A stretch of DNA of 64,000 nt from Oscillospiraceae bacterium (GTDB taxonomy: Bacteria > Bacillota > Clostridia > Oscillospirales > CAG-272), in NCBI GenBank assembly GCA_015063485.1, contig SVUA01000003.1, forward strand, positions 51,495-115,494, read 5' to 3'. The notes beneath the pieces are model-generated. The model saw only the letters and a program-made list of their open reading frames with translations, did not search any database and was not told the origin of the DNA. Within the stretch, counting starts at the first letter, position 1. Each line of letters opens with the position of its first letter. The translations under genes were made by a program, and so were the position numbers. This document shows, piece after piece, positions 1 through 10,500 of this stretch.

Positions 1-54
1 AGAGTTTATTCGTCGATATTTCGTTCAATTTTTCATTTTGCACTTTGCATTTAT

Positions 55-77
55 CCCCCCCGATAAACCGCAATTTA
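55..77. repeat. Right end of a dispersed intergenic element (family with CCGATAAACCGCAATTT end)
   Basis: cccccccgataaaccgcaattt matches the right ends of the copies at 2.6, 26.7 and 43.9 kb; the rest may lie outside the window. Confidence 0.5.
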
Positions 78-134
78 TAAAGTAATAAATAATAAAAAAC
101 AAAGGGGAGCTTTCAAAGCTCCCCTTGCGCTTAA

Positions 135-2195
135 TTAAGCGTTAGCCTTTTTATAATTTTCAACTATCTTCGCGGAGATATTTCCGGGAACAATGTCGTA
201 TCCCGTCACATCAAAATCGAATGAGCCTCTTCCCTGCGACATAGCGCGAAGGATTATGGGATACTCGGAAAGCTCTGCCTGCGGAGCTACCGCATGGACT
301 GTGGTATAGCCCTTCTTATTCTCGGCAGGGTCCATTCCCATAACTGCGCCGCGGCGCTTGTTAAGGTCGCCCATAACGTCACCAACGAGAGAATCGGGAA
401 TAGTGATATCAAGGTCTCCGACCGGCTCAAGAAGCACGGGAGCTGCAAGCTCAAGGCACTTCTTATACGCGATACTTGCCGCGGTCTTGAAGGAAATTTC
501 GTCTGAGTCAACGTCGTGGTAAGAGCCGTCGTAAAGGTCAGCGGCAAGCTGAACGAGCGGGAATCCCGCAACGCCCTTAAGCATAGCGTCCTGAAGTCCC
601 TTTTCAACTGCGGGATAGAAATTCTTCGGAACTGTTCCGCCGACTACCGATACGGTAAAGGTAAGTCCCTCGTCCTCTGCGGGAGCGAATCGGATCTTAA
701 CGTGTCCGTACTGACCCGAACCTCCGTTCTGCTTCTTATGCTTTCCTTCAACGTCAACGGGCTTCGTTATACGCTCGCGGTAAGCAATCTTCGGAACGTC
801 GTAATTAACGGCAACTCCAAAGCGATTCTTAAGCTTTGCCGCAAGAACTGCCAAATGCATATCACCCAGACCGTAAATAAGCATCTGCTTTGTTTCCGCG
901 TTGTTTTCAAAGCGGAGAGTACGGTCCTCCTCAAGCATCTTCGCAATACTCTGGGATATCTTACCCTCGTCCTTTGCGGAAGCGGGGATCATAGCCTTCG
1001 TAAAGTAAGCCTTCGGATAAGAGATAGGAGCGTATGCCATATCCTTATTCCAAGTAAGCGTATCGTTCGTATTGGTATTCGCAAGCTTTGCGACCATACC
1101 GATATCACCGCAGGCAAGCTCGTCTACCTCTGTCTGCTTCTTGCCGTTCAATATGTAGATATGAGCAAGCTTCTCGCTCTCGCCCGAGATATTGTTAGTC
1201 ATTATTATATCACGCTTAACCGTACCGTTCATGACCTTAAAGAAGGACATTTTACCAACGAACGGGTCAGCGACGGTCTTGAATACGAAGAGAGAAGGCG
1301 CGCCTTCGGGAACTATCTCGGACTTCGAGCCGTCTGCAAGTGTTTCTTCCTTCTTTGCGGTATGTCTGGGGAAGGACTCCGTTATCTTATCGAGCATCGT
1401 CCAAACGCCCCAAAGCTTTGTAGCCGCGCCGCAGAATACGGGAACGATATCACCGTGGATTATACCCTCGTGAACGGCGTTAATAGCTTCCATATGGGTT
1501 ATCTCTTCGCCCTCGAAGTACTTCATCATAAGGTCTTCGCTCGTACTTGCAACTGCTTCCATAAGCATATCTCTGTACTTTGTAACTGCTTCTGCCGATT
1601 CCTCGGGGATTATTTCCACGAAATGACGTCCGTTTGCATCGAATACGTGTGCGGACTCGTCAATAAGGTCGATACAGCCTTTTACCTCACCGTCCTTTAC
1701 CATAGGAATGGTAAGGGGGCAGATATGCTTTCCAAAGGTCTCGTGGAGCGAGTCGAGAACGCGAGCAAAACGTGCCTCGTTATCGTCGAATTTGTTTATA
1801 AAGAACGCACGAGGCAATTTTGCCGCGTCTGCGTAATTCCACGCAAGCTCTGTTCCTACTTCGATTCCCGCCTTACCGTCAACAACGATAATAGCGCTGT
1901 CCGCAACGCGGAGCGCCTGACAAGTCTCTCCTACGAAATCAAGATATCCGGGGGTATCGAGAAGGTTGATCTTAACGTCTTTCCAAGTCATATTGAGCAA
2001 AGAAGTCGAAAGCGAGAATCCGCGCTTTACTTCTTCCGCGTCGTAGTCGGAAACGGTATTTCCGTCCGCGATCTTTCCGAGTCTGTCCGTTCCTCCCGTG
2101 AGATATATCATAGCTTCGGCAAGCGAGGTCTTACCCGCGCCTCCGTGTCCGAGCAATGCGATGTTTCTGATTTGTTTGGTGTCTACAACAGCCAT
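135..2195 (-). CDS. Elongation factor G-like translational GTPase (FusA2-type)
   Basis: GHGGAGKTSL P-loop, DTPGYLDF, NKFD motifs and EF-G C-terminal domains; start moved to MAVVDTK, which has GGAGG upstream. Confidence 0.9.
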   Translation of the reverse strand: MAVVDTKQIRNIALLGHGGAGKTSLAEAMIYLTGGTDRLGKIADGNTVSDYDAEEVKRGFSLSTSLLNMTWKDVKINLLDTPGYLDFVGETCQALRVADSAIIVVDGKAGIEVGTELAWNYADAAKLPRAFFINKFDDNEARFARVLDSLHETFGKHICPLTIPMVKDGEVKGCIDLIDESAHVFDANGRHFVEIIPEESAEAVTKYRDMLMEAVASTSEDLMMKYFEGEEITHMEAINAVHEGIIHGDIVPVFCGAATKLWGVWTMLDKITESFPRHTAKKEETLADGSKSEIVPEGAPSLFVFKTVADPFVGKMSFFKVMNGTVKRDIIMTNNISGESEKLAHIYILNGKKQTEVDELACGDIGMVAKLANTNTNDTLTWNKDMAYAPISYPKAYFTKAMIPASAKDEGKISQSIAKMLEEDRTLRFENNAETKQMLIYGLGDMHLAVLAAKLKNRFGVAVNYDVPKIAYRERITKPVDVEGKHKKQNGGSGQYGHVKIRFAPAEDEGLTFTVSVVGGTVPKNFYPAVEKGLQDAMLKGVAGFPLVQLAADLYDGSYHDVDSDEISFKTAASIAYKKCLELAAPVLLEPVGDLDITIPDSLVGDVMGDLNKRRGAVMGMDPAENKKGYTTVHAVAPQAELSEYPIILRAMSQGRGSFDFDVTGYDIVPGNISAKIVENYKKANA

Positions 2196-2512
2196 TGGTT
2201 TGTCCTCCTTTCTTCCGCGCTCTTGCATGGAAGATATAAAAATTTAAGATTATATTTAACGGTAACACCGAAAATATCGAGATAAAAAATCCCTATATCT
2301 TAATTATACAATATTTGGATTCAAATTTCAAGAGCAAATTTTGTGTTTAATGAGGTTAGAATATAGAAATCAAGTAAGTTTTTTTGTGAAAAATAGACAA
2401 AAATCCGTTTTAGCGTACTAAAATACACTTCAAATAACGAAAACCTTGAAAAAACACTTGCATAATCGCGCGGAAAATTATATAATGTATAGAGATATCT
2501 TGTGTTATTACT

Positions 2513-2641
2513 TCAAATTTTGATTTCCAAAGCGATTCGCGGTTGCGTCCCGCGAATTTGCGAGTAACAAGTAACTCGGTCAAAACACGCTTTGTTGCGT
2601 CTTCTGCTCATTACTTCTTCTCCACGATAAACCGCAATTTG
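2513..2641. repeat. Dispersed intergenic element, copy 2
   Basis: Left end AAATTTTGATTT, right end CGATAAACCGCAATTT; interior shared in inverted orientation with 26613-26760. Confidence 0.6.
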
Positions 2642-2672
2642 TTTAACTTATACTTTACTTTCGGAGGACAAA

Positions 2673-4127
2673 ATGTCAAACAACAAGCTTCAAAAATACA
2701 TAAACGGACGTTCATGCGCGATACTCGGTCTTGGAGTATCGAATCTTCCGCTCGCCGAAATTATACTTTCGTCGGGCGCGCCACTTACGATAATAGACAA
2801 AAAAAGCGTTTCCGAACTCGGAGACTCGGCACTTGAATTGCAAAAGCGCGGCGCGAGATTTGTTGCGGACGCTTCATTTGCCAATATAGACGGAGAGCTG
2901 ATTTTCCGCTCTCCCGGTATCCGCCCCGATATCGACGGAATCAAAAAAGCAACGTCTTTAGGCGCAGAGCTCACGAGCGAAACGGAGCTTTTTATGAAGC
3001 TCACCGACGCTACGACATACGCCATTACAGGAAGTGACGGAAAGACCACGACTACAACACTTACAGGCAAATTTCTTGAAGCGCAAACCAAGCTTAATTG
3101 CAAGGGCAGAGTGTTCGTCGGAGGAAATATCGGCAATCCCCTGCTCCCTGTTTGCTCGAATATGACATCAGACGATACAGCCGTTCTTGAGCTTTCAAGC
3201 TTTCAGCTGATGACCTTTTCCCGTGCTTCAAAATACGCGGCGATAACGAATCTGTCACCCAATCACCTTGATTGGCACAAGGGCGGAATGCTTGAATATG
3301 AGGAAGCCAAAAGAAAGATGATCGGCAAGGAAACAATAAGAGTTGTGCTTAACGCTGAAAGCGAGGTAACCGCCCGCATTGCTCTTGAGGAGCTTGAACG
3401 CGCCGAGCGAGAGATAATAGTTTTTTCCTCCAAGCGTACGAAAGAGGAGCTTTGCGAATTTACAAAAACTCTCGGAGCGAAAAAGGGACTTTTGCGCCTC
3501 GTTTTCGAGCGTAACGGAGTTATCGTGATATCGGACGGCGAGCATGAAGAGGAGCTTCTCTGTGTGTCGGATATCGTTCTCCCCGGAAGACACAACGTAG
3601 AGAATTATATGACGGCTATGGCTCTGACCTATGGCAACGTGCAAAAGACGGTATATACCGACATTGCAAAAAGCTTTGGCGGGGTCGAACACAGACTTCA
3701 GCTCGTACGTACGCTTGACGGAGTTGATTATTACAACAGCTCGATAGATTCCTCTCCCTCAAGAACGGCGGCAGCGCTCTCTGCTCTCCATGGCAGAGAT
3801 ATCGTCATTATTTGCGGCGGTTACGATAAGAAGATCCCCTTTGAGCCCTTGGCAAAAAGCCTTTGTCAGAGTGCGCGCGCCGTTGTCCTTACGGGCGCGA
3901 CGGGTGATAAAATAAAGGAAACTATCCTTTCTTGCCCCGATTTTGACCCTCAAAAGCTCACCGTCGTATCAAATCTCGATTTCGAGGGAGCTGTAAACGA
4001 CGCGCGCCGTCTGGCAACCGCAGGCGGCTGCGTTCTTCTCTCCCCTGCCTGCGCAAGCTTCGATGCCTTTAAAAATTTCGTCGAACGAGGCAAACGCTTC
4101 TGCGATATAGTAAACGGTTGGGTATGA
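2673..4127 (+). CDS. murD: UDP-N-acetylmuramoyl-L-alanine--D-glutamate ligase
   Basis: GSDGKTTTTTL, ELSSFQL, NLSPNHLDWH and YNSSIDSSPSRT motifs; GGAGG upstream of ATG. Confidence 0.93.
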   Translation: MSNNKLQKYINGRSCAILGLGVSNLPLAEIILSSGAPLTIIDKKSVSELGDSALELQKRGARFVADASFANIDGELIFRSPGIRPDIDGIKKATSLGAELTSETELFMKLTDATTYAITGSDGKTTTTTLTGKFLEAQTKLNCKGRVFVGGNIGNPLLPVCSNMTSDDTAVLELSSFQLMTFSRASKYAAITNLSPNHLDWHKGGMLEYEEAKRKMIGKETIRVVLNAESEVTARIALEELERAEREIIVFSSKRTKEELCEFTKTLGAKKGLLRLVFERNGVIVISDGEHEEELLCVSDIVLPGRHNVENYMTAMALTYGNVQKTVYTDIAKSFGGVEHRLQLVRTLDGVDYYNSSIDSSPSRTAAALSALHGRDIVIICGGYDKKIPFEPLAKSLCQSARAVVLTGATGDKIKETILSCPDFDPQKLTVVSNLDFEGAVNDARRLATAGGCVLLSPACASFDAFKNFVERGKRFCDIVNGWV

Positions 4128-4153
4128 AGAGATGCGAGAATTCGGGGATACGA

Positions 4154-4187
4154 CTTACTTTTCTTTTTCGCGAAAAAGAAAAGTAAG
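4154..4187. repeat. Perfect loopless palindrome CTTACTTTTCTTTTTCG|CGAAAAAGAAAAGTAAG
   Basis: 17-bp arms read directly; related palindrome at 43723-43748. Confidence 0.85.
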
Positions 4188-4361
4188 CAAAAGAAAAAGC
4201 AAAGCATGGGATTTATTTATAATAACCGTTTGTAGATAACTAAATTTTATAGTTTTTCTCTAAGAAAGAAAGTGGTCGGACGCCTGTTGCGGCACCGACC
4301 ACACTTTCTTTGGCGCTCGACTCTTTCTTTCAAGAAAGGGGCGAACACGTCCCCCGCGTTC

Positions 4362-5345
4362 TTACACCGTAAGAACGACTTTTCCGATATTTTTACCTTG
4401 ATATAGTATATCGTGCGCAGCTTCTGCCTCTTGAATGGGAAGGACCGCATGTATAGTAGGCTTAACGAGTCCTGCCTCTATCTTCGGATAAACGTCACGC
4501 ACGATACCCGCGAGTATCTCTGCTTTGGTTTCGGGCGCGCGGGAGCGGAGCGTACTTCCAATAATACGCACGTTACGGACATAGATATTTTTCAGGTCTA
4601 TCTCGGTCTTTGTACCCGCGAGAGCGGCTATCATTATCCAACGCGCGCCGTGAGTAAGATAATGTATGCACTTGCCCATTATCTCACCGCCAAGACAGTC
4701 GATAGCAACGTCCACCGAGTGTCCGTTTTCAAGCTCCTCCTTAAGAACGAGTGAGATATCCTCTTTCGTGGTGACCACCACTCTGTCGGCATTGAGATGC
4801 TTGATATTGTTCGCGATCTCATCGGTAAGAACGGTAGTAATGACTCTGATACCGAAAGCCTTTGCCATGGGAATTATTACACTCGCAAGACCCGATGCGC
4901 CCGCGTTCATAAGAAGGGTATTCCCTTCTTTTATTTTTCCCTCAATAAAGAGATTGAGATATGCCGTAGCAAACGCCTCGGGGATAGCCGCCGCCTCGAC
5001 CATAGAGCAATTCTTCGGAACGGGCATAAGCATATCGTATTTTACGGTCACGTATTCAGCGTAACCGCCGCCGCCAAGAAGCGCGCAGACCTTGTCGCCA
5101 AGCTTCCAGCTCGATCTTTCACTTGCTTCTTTGCCGATCTCAACTATCTCTCCCGAAATTTCAAGTCCCATCCATTCGGGACAGCCCGCGGGAGGCGGAT
5201 AGTCTCCCTCTCTCTGCATGAGGTCGGCGCGGTTGAGAGCCGCCGCTTCAATTTTAACGAGTACCTCATCCGACTTCATTATCGGGTCGGGTACGTCGCT
5301 CCAGTGTAAGCTTCTGTCGTTTTTATCAACAAGTATTGCTTTCAT
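4362..5345 (-). CDS. NAD(P)H-quinone oxidoreductase-like zinc-type alcohol dehydrogenase (MDR family)
   Basis: MDR/QOR architecture: MKAILVDKNDRSLHWSDVPDP, AALNRADLMQREGDYPPPAG, NAGASGLASVIIPMAKAFG. Confidence 0.85.
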   Translation of the reverse strand: MKAILVDKNDRSLHWSDVPDPIMKSDEVLVKIEAAALNRADLMQREGDYPPPAGCPEWMGLEISGEIVEIGKEASERSSWKLGDKVCALLGGGGYAEYVTVKYDMLMPVPKNCSMVEAAAIPEAFATAYLNLFIEGKIKEGNTLLMNAGASGLASVIIPMAKAFGIRVITTVLTDEIANNIKHLNADRVVVTTKEDISLVLKEELENGHSVDVAIDCLGGEIMGKCIHYLTHGARWIMIAALAGTKTEIDLKNIYVRNVRIIGSTLRSRAPETKAEILAGIVRDVYPKIEAGLVKPTIHAVLPIQEAEAAHDILYQGKNIGKVVLTV

Positions 5346-5357
5346 TTTTATTTCCCC

Positions 5358-6191
5358 TTAATACAACATATTATCTCTGACCGCTTTCATGGCGCGGAGC
5401 TTAGGCTGATCCTTGGAATTTGCGTTTTCGTAATGATCCATGCAAAGATACATACAAACGCCCAAAGCCGCGCCTATCTGCCTCGTAAGCTTACCGTATT
5501 TTCCGCTCGCGAGATAAAGGAACGGACGGTCAAGCTCTTTACGCAAACGGTATATCGTATTGATACACACTTGCTGTTCCTCGACGGTATTAGCCTCGGT
5601 AACTATCTTTACAACGTCAGTTCCTCGTTTTATCTGCTCACGAGCCCACGTGAGCGTTTTTTCTTCGTCAAAGAAGCAACGAACGTGGCAGGACATAAGT
5701 ACCTCACAGCCGAGCGCGTGTATCTCATCGATGAGCTTTTTCTGCTTTTCGATAACGGCGGGATCGAAGGAAAGCTCGTACTCCGCCTTTCCGAAAACGT
5801 CGCCCATAACGTCGCAAAGCGTTGCTCCGCAGCGCGCTCCCATGAGAAGAAGCTCCATGCACTCCTCGTCTGAAAGTCCTTGGCTCTCATGTCCGCGATA
5901 AGAGGTTATGTATATCGGTTTGCCCTCGCAGAACCCGAATAGCTTTTTGAGGCTCTCCTCGTTTCTGTATTCGGGCAAAAGATTGCAGAGCTGTATGCCG
6001 AACGCCTCCGCGCCGTCATAATGCGCGTCGTAGATGCGATTCTTCGCCGTCTCAAGCGTCTTTTCTTGTATCATCGCGCAAAGAAGCGGGCGCGAATAGG
6101 TCAAAAATGTGGGCTTCAGCGTTCCCATGTTTCTTTCGTTCTGAATACTCATATCACTTATCTCCGTATTTTCTTCTCTCCATAGCATCAC
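5358..6191 (-). CDS. Type I 3-dehydroquinate dehydratase-like (AroD-fold) protein, divergent; start may be MSIQNERN
   Basis: Overall resemblance (TYSRPLLCAMIQ.., GADVVKI-like GTDVVKIV) to class I DHQase; canonical catalytic residues not all conserved. Confidence 0.6.
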   Translation of the reverse strand: MMLWREENTEISDMSIQNERNMGTLKPTFLTYSRPLLCAMIQEKTLETAKNRIYDAHYDGAEAFGIQLCNLLPEYRNEESLKKLFGFCEGKPIYITSYRGHESQGLSDEECMELLLMGARCGATLCDVMGDVFGKAEYELSFDPAVIEKQKKLIDEIHALGCEVLMSCHVRCFFDEEKTLTWAREQIKRGTDVVKIVTEANTVEEQQVCINTIYRLRKELDRPFLYLASGKYGKLTRQIGAALGVCMYLCMDHYENANSKDQPKLRAMKAVRDNMLY

Positions 6192-6927
6192 GGCCGCCGT
6201 CGATAAGCACGTTCGTTCCGTTAAAGAACTGACCCTTATCGGAAGCCAAGAAGATAACGAAATCGATTATCTCTTCCGGCTCAGCCGCGCGCGCGAGCAT
6301 AGTTCTCATATTTGCCATAGCCTCTCTTGTGAGAACAGGACCGGGGGATACGCACATCGAGCGTATGCCGTACTTCGCGCCATACTGCGCGATAGCCTTT
6401 GTAAGTCCGCCCATAGCCGCGCTCTTTGACGCCGAATACGAAATATTGTGTCCGCTTCCCTCCTGCCCAGTGATCGAACCGATGTGAACGATAAGACCGC
6501 TCTTCTGCTCTCTCATCTGCTTGAGTACCGCGTGATCGAAATATATCTGTCCGCGGAGATTTACGTCAAGACCCCAATCGTAGATCTCGATCGGAACGTC
6601 GGGAAATTCGATACTGCTCGGAATTCCGTGAACACGGGTCTCCGCGCCGCCCGCAAAGTGAGTGAGAACGTCGATGCTTCCGAAAGCCTCAACTGCCTTG
6701 TCTCTTGCGTTGCATACCTGCTCGTAGTCGCGAACGTCGCAAACGACACCGATAGCCGAGCCCTCACGTATAGCGTTTATCTCGGCGACAGCGCGGTCGA
6801 GCGCTTCGGGATTGATTTCGCAAAGGACAGCGTTTCCGCCCTCCTCAACGTATCTCTTGCACATAAGAAATCCCATTCCCGATGCCGCACCGGTGGAAAG
6901 TACTGTTTTGTTTTCAAATTCTTTCAT
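6154..6927 (-). CDS. Short-chain dehydrogenase/reductase
   Basis: TGAASGMG, YSASKSAAMGGLTKA, SPGPV motifs; start at MKEFENKTV. Confidence 0.9.
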   Translation of the reverse strand: MKEFENKTVLSTGAASGMGFLMCKRYVEEGGNAVLCEINPEALDRAVAEINAIREGSAIGVVCDVRDYEQVCNARDKAVEAFGSIDVLTHFAGGAETRVHGIPSSIEFPDVPIEIYDWGLDVNLRGQIYFDHAVLKQMREQKSGLIVHIGSITGQEGSGHNISYSASKSAAMGGLTKAIAQYGAKYGIRSMCVSPGPVLTREAMANMRTMLARAAEPEEIIDFVIFLASDKGQFFNGTNVLIDGGRDAMERRKYGDK

Positions 6928-7113
6928 AATATTCTCCTTTGTGCTTTGTTTTTTTACAATACAATTATAACTCATATTTTTCACGGTAACAATGCAAAAA
7001 CCGATACACTTTTAACATTTTTGATACTTTTTGTCTGTTTTTTGTTTAAAACGCTTGATTTTTTTTACAAAAAAAGTATAATTAAAGCAAAGACTGAAAA
7101 GGAGGGCGTAAAT

Positions 7114-7872
7114 GTGAATATTTGCTCCGTAACTGTTACACGCATAAGTTCGATAATTAACGTTTATTCCGAAGAAGGCAGATATTTGGAAATAAAAAAC
7201 CGCCCATATTACGGCATAAGCTTTTGCAAAAACGGTAAAATAGAATACGTAAAGAACGGTATTAAGACCGTATCGGACAACACCTGCGCCATTATACTTC
7301 CAAAAGGTCAGAATTACTCGTTATTCGGTACAAAAACGGGCGAATTTCCTTTGATAAATTTCGATACCGACCAAAATATCACCGACGATGTTTTGCGAAT
7401 ACCTCTGCAAAACCCCGAAGCTTATATCCTTGAATTTGAACGTTTGCGCACTTCATGGCAAAATCCATACGGTCAGGCAAAAGCGATGAGTATTTTTTAC
7501 GACGTGTTGGACAGGATGTCGCACGAGGGAAACAACGAAAGCATCTTGCTATCACCTGCTCTTAAATACGTTTCCGAGCACTTTTCCGAGTCTTCGCTCT
7601 CAAACGAATCTCTTGCAGTCGCGGCAAATATAAGCGAGGTATATCTGCGCCGTCTTTTCGTAAAAACATTGAGAATTACGCCAAAACAGTATATTCTTGA
7701 ATTCAGGATACGGCAAGCAAAGCAGCTCCTCTCCGAAAAAGCGTTTACCGTTACAGGCATCGCCGAGAAATGCGGATTCGCAAGTGTTTATCATTTTTGC
7801 CGAGCGTTTAAGACAATAACGGGACAGACTCCTACCGAATACGCCTCAACCGCCGAGCGAACAAAAGGATAG
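7114..7872 (+). CDS. AraC family transcriptional regulator (GTG start)
   Basis: C-terminal double HTH (SLAVAANISEVYLRRLFVK...GFASVYHFCRAFKTITGQTPTEY); GGAGG 8 nt upstream of GTG. Confidence 0.85.
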   Translation: MNICSVTVTRISSIINVYSEEGRYLEIKNRPYYGISFCKNGKIEYVKNGIKTVSDNTCAIILPKGQNYSLFGTKTGEFPLINFDTDQNITDDVLRIPLQNPEAYILEFERLRTSWQNPYGQAKAMSIFYDVLDRMSHEGNNESILLSPALKYVSEHFSESSLSNESLAVAANISEVYLRRLFVKTLRITPKQYILEFRIRQAKQLLSEKAFTVTGIAEKCGFASVYHFCRAFKTITGQTPTEYASTAERTKG

Positions 7873-8082
7873 TTACTTTTTCTTTTGAAAAAGCAACCTG
7901 AACTAACCTTGCGGTAAGTCCTTAAAGAAAACAAAACATTTTTTACACAGCGTTAGTCAGTCCTCAAACAATGTTTTTTATTAATATACTGAAAATTAAC
8001 AAAATGTCCTTGATAATCAAAGCCTTTATTGATATAATAAAAAGGATAAAATAATACCTTTGTTAAAGAAAGGAATAATAAA

Positions 8083-9096
8083 ATGTTCAAAAAGATCACC
8101 GCGCTTATTTTAGCGATTTTGCTCTGCCTCTGTGCGCTCGCTTCTTGCTCAACGTCGGGCGAGGAAGTTCCCGACGGAATGAAATCAGCATATATTTCGG
8201 GTGAGCCCTTCCGCTTGTACATACCTGAAGGCTGGGTATCCAACACACGAAGCGGTGTTTCGGGCGGATATTCTCCTTTGTACGCAGGAGTCAGCGTCAG
8301 CGCGAGATATGATTCAAATATTTCGGCAGACACCGACGTTGCGGCTTATCTTGAAGAATGTTCGGCTAAATATGCAGAAACTCTTGATTCTTACGTAAAC
8401 ACGGGTATATCCGAAGCACTTCTGGGCGGTAAGGACGCGCGCCGTCTTACTTATAATGCAAAGGACGAGGACGGAGTTTCCATGACCTGTTCACAATTCT
8501 GTGCAAAGGACGATAACGGTATTGTTATCTCGCTCTATACCTATTGCCCCACAGAGCTTTTGGAGAAAGCAGAGAACGATATCGAATCGGTTCGCGCGAA
8601 TTTCGTTATCCTTAACGAATCTCCCGTCATTAAAAACGATGAGGTGATCGACAAAAACACTCCCGCGGGTATGAAGATAGCTTCCGATAAGAACGCGGCG
8701 TACAGACTTTACGTTCCGACATCATGGACATGCGAAGCAGAAAATCTTCGCTCCGAGGCTCGCGTTGCTTCTGACGGCTCTAACGTGACCGTAACTCTTT
8801 ATGAGCCGAGCGTTTCGATGTCGATAGAGGATTATTTCGACCGTTGCGCTGAAGACTATCAAAAGGGACTTCGCGGTTACACTCTTATCGAGGCAAATGA
8901 CAGAACGGTCTCGGGCAAGAGCGCGAAGAGCTACACCTACTCGGCAGAGTACGGCAATGCGAAATACCGCATCATGCAGACGGTATTCAGCGACGGAAAG
9001 ATAATGTATTCTATTACCTATACGGCACTCGACGAGAATTTTGATACGCACATGACGGACGTTGAGCTTATTCTTAACTCCTTCAGATTCCGTTAA
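8083..9096 (+). CDS. Hypothetical lipoprotein with two related domains
   Basis: Signal peptide with lipobox LASC; MKSAYISGEPFRLYIPEGW and MKIASDKNAAYRLYVPTSW repeat. Confidence 0.8.
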   Translation: MFKKITALILAILLCLCALASCSTSGEEVPDGMKSAYISGEPFRLYIPEGWVSNTRSGVSGGYSPLYAGVSVSARYDSNISADTDVAAYLEECSAKYAETLDSYVNTGISEALLGGKDARRLTYNAKDEDGVSMTCSQFCAKDDNGIVISLYTYCPTELLEKAENDIESVRANFVILNESPVIKNDEVIDKNTPAGMKIASDKNAAYRLYVPTSWTCEAENLRSEARVASDGSNVTVTLYEPSVSMSIEDYFDRCAEDYQKGLRGYTLIEANDRTVSGKSAKSYTYSAEYGNAKYRIMQTVFSDGKIMYSITYTALDENFDTHMTDVELILNSFRFR

Positions 9097-9106
9097 AGAG
9101 GTATTT

Positions 9107-10267
9107 ATGCGCGATATTTATATGGACAACAGCGCGACGACCCCCCTTTCAAAAGCGGCTAAAGATAAGATATCCGAGGCTGTCGAGGTGTTTGGAAACC
9201 CCTCCTCGCTTCACTCTGCGGGTCAGGCGGCGCAAAAGCTCGTTGATGAGGCAAGAGCGCGCCTGCTCTCTGCTCTCGGCGTAAGACAAAGGCAAGGGAG
9301 CTTTGTTTTTACCTCGTGCGGTACGGAGGCGACCTCGTTTGCACTCTTCGGTTGCGCTTACGCAAAGACAAGAAGAGACGCTACGAGAATTCTGACGACC
9401 GACTCGGAACACCCATCTGTCGCGCGCGCCCTTGACAGACTCTCTCTTGATGGCTTTGAGATAGTCAAGATACCCACGAAAAACGGGGTTCTTGATAAAG
9501 AGGCGCTCAAAAAAGCGCTTGATAAAAAGATATTTCTTGCAACCTTTATGCTCGTGAATAACGAAACGGGCGCGATATACGATGTAGCTGGAGCGTTTGC
9601 GGAGATAAAACGCGCTTATCCCAACGCGATAACGCATTGTGACGCGGTCCAAGGCTTTATGAAGCTTCCGTTTACCCCCACCGCTTTACATGCCGACCTT
9701 ATCACCGTAAGCGGTCACAAATTACACGCGCCCAAAGGCGTGGGCGGACTTTATATTTCAGCCGAGATGCTCAAGGCGAAAAAAATAGTTCCCTTCCTCG
9801 TCGGCGGCGGACAGGAGAGCGGTATGCGCTCGGGAACTGAAAACGTGATAGGAATTTCTGCGTTTGGAGCGGCGGTAAACGATATCATGGGCAGAAGAGC
9901 CGAGATATCTAAAAAGATTTCGAAGCTTCGCGAATACGCGGAAGAGAAGCTTTCAAAAATTGACGTTCGCATAAACCGCCCGAGCGGAGAATATCTGCCG
10001 AGCATTATAAATATAACCCTGCCAAGCATCAAGAGTGAAACTATGCTCCACCACCTTTCAGCCGACGGTATATACGTCTCAAGCGGCTCGGCTTGCTCGT
10101 CACATTCGGCACACCCGAGCGAATCGCTCATAGCGTTCGGTCTTACACCAAAAGAAGCCGATTGCTCATTGCGTATAAGTCTTTCGGAGTATAACGAAAA
10201 GGAAGATATCGACGCGCTTGTCGCATCATTGTCAGTAGGTCTTGAAAGACTTGTAAGAATACGATAA
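9107..10267 (+). CDS. Cysteine desulfurase, NifS/IscS-like
   Basis: MDNSATTPLS, SGHKLHAPKGVGGLYI, SGSACSSHSAHPS motifs. Confidence 0.92.
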   Translation: MRDIYMDNSATTPLSKAAKDKISEAVEVFGNPSSLHSAGQAAQKLVDEARARLLSALGVRQRQGSFVFTSCGTEATSFALFGCAYAKTRRDATRILTTDSEHPSVARALDRLSLDGFEIVKIPTKNGVLDKEALKKALDKKIFLATFMLVNNETGAIYDVAGAFAEIKRAYPNAITHCDAVQGFMKLPFTPTALHADLITVSGHKLHAPKGVGGLYISAEMLKAKKIVPFLVGGGQESGMRSGTENVIGISAFGAAVNDIMGRRAEISKKISKLREYAEEKLSKIDVRINRPSGEYLPSIINITLPSIKSETMLHHLSADGIYVSSGSACSSHSAHPSESLIAFGLTPKEADCSLRISLSEYNEKEDIDALVASLSVGLERLVRIR

Positions 10268-10311
10268 TAAGATAAACAAAACGAGCCTCATAACTCTAAA
10301 CTGAAAACCAA

Positions 10312-10363
10312 CAGAAAAAGAGCAGACATATAAGATTTGTGTCCTATATGTTTGCTCTTTCTG
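10312..10363. terminator. Stem-loop downstream of cysteine desulfurase
   Basis: CAGAAAAAGAGCAGACATATA ... TATATGTTTGCTCTTTCTG inverted repeat. Confidence 0.5.
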
Positions 10364-10452
10364 TCGTTATATGGGTTTGGGATTCGCCCAAATGATGTGT
10401 CTGGAGAGTTTGCAGAAAAGTTGCGAGTACTCATAAAAAACGAAAATTATGG

Positions 10453-10500
10453 AACACAAGGAACCGTCCCCTGTGTTATAGAACCGTCCATTGTCTTATG
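10453..10500. repeat. Half copy of REP-like repeat (AACACAAGGAACCGTCCCCTGTGTTA)
   Basis: Same 17-mer AACACAAGGAACCGTCC as the right arms of the hairpins at 11238 and 12613. Confidence 0.75.

Noticed and set aside
516-2285. 589-aa + strand ORF
   Set aside because: Mirror ORF antisense to the EF-G-like gene; no recognisable domains, while the minus frame has clear motifs.
6448-7113. Long N-terminal extension of the AraC ORF
   Set aside because: Runs antisense through the SDR gene; GTG at 7114 with a good ribosome-binding site is the likely start.
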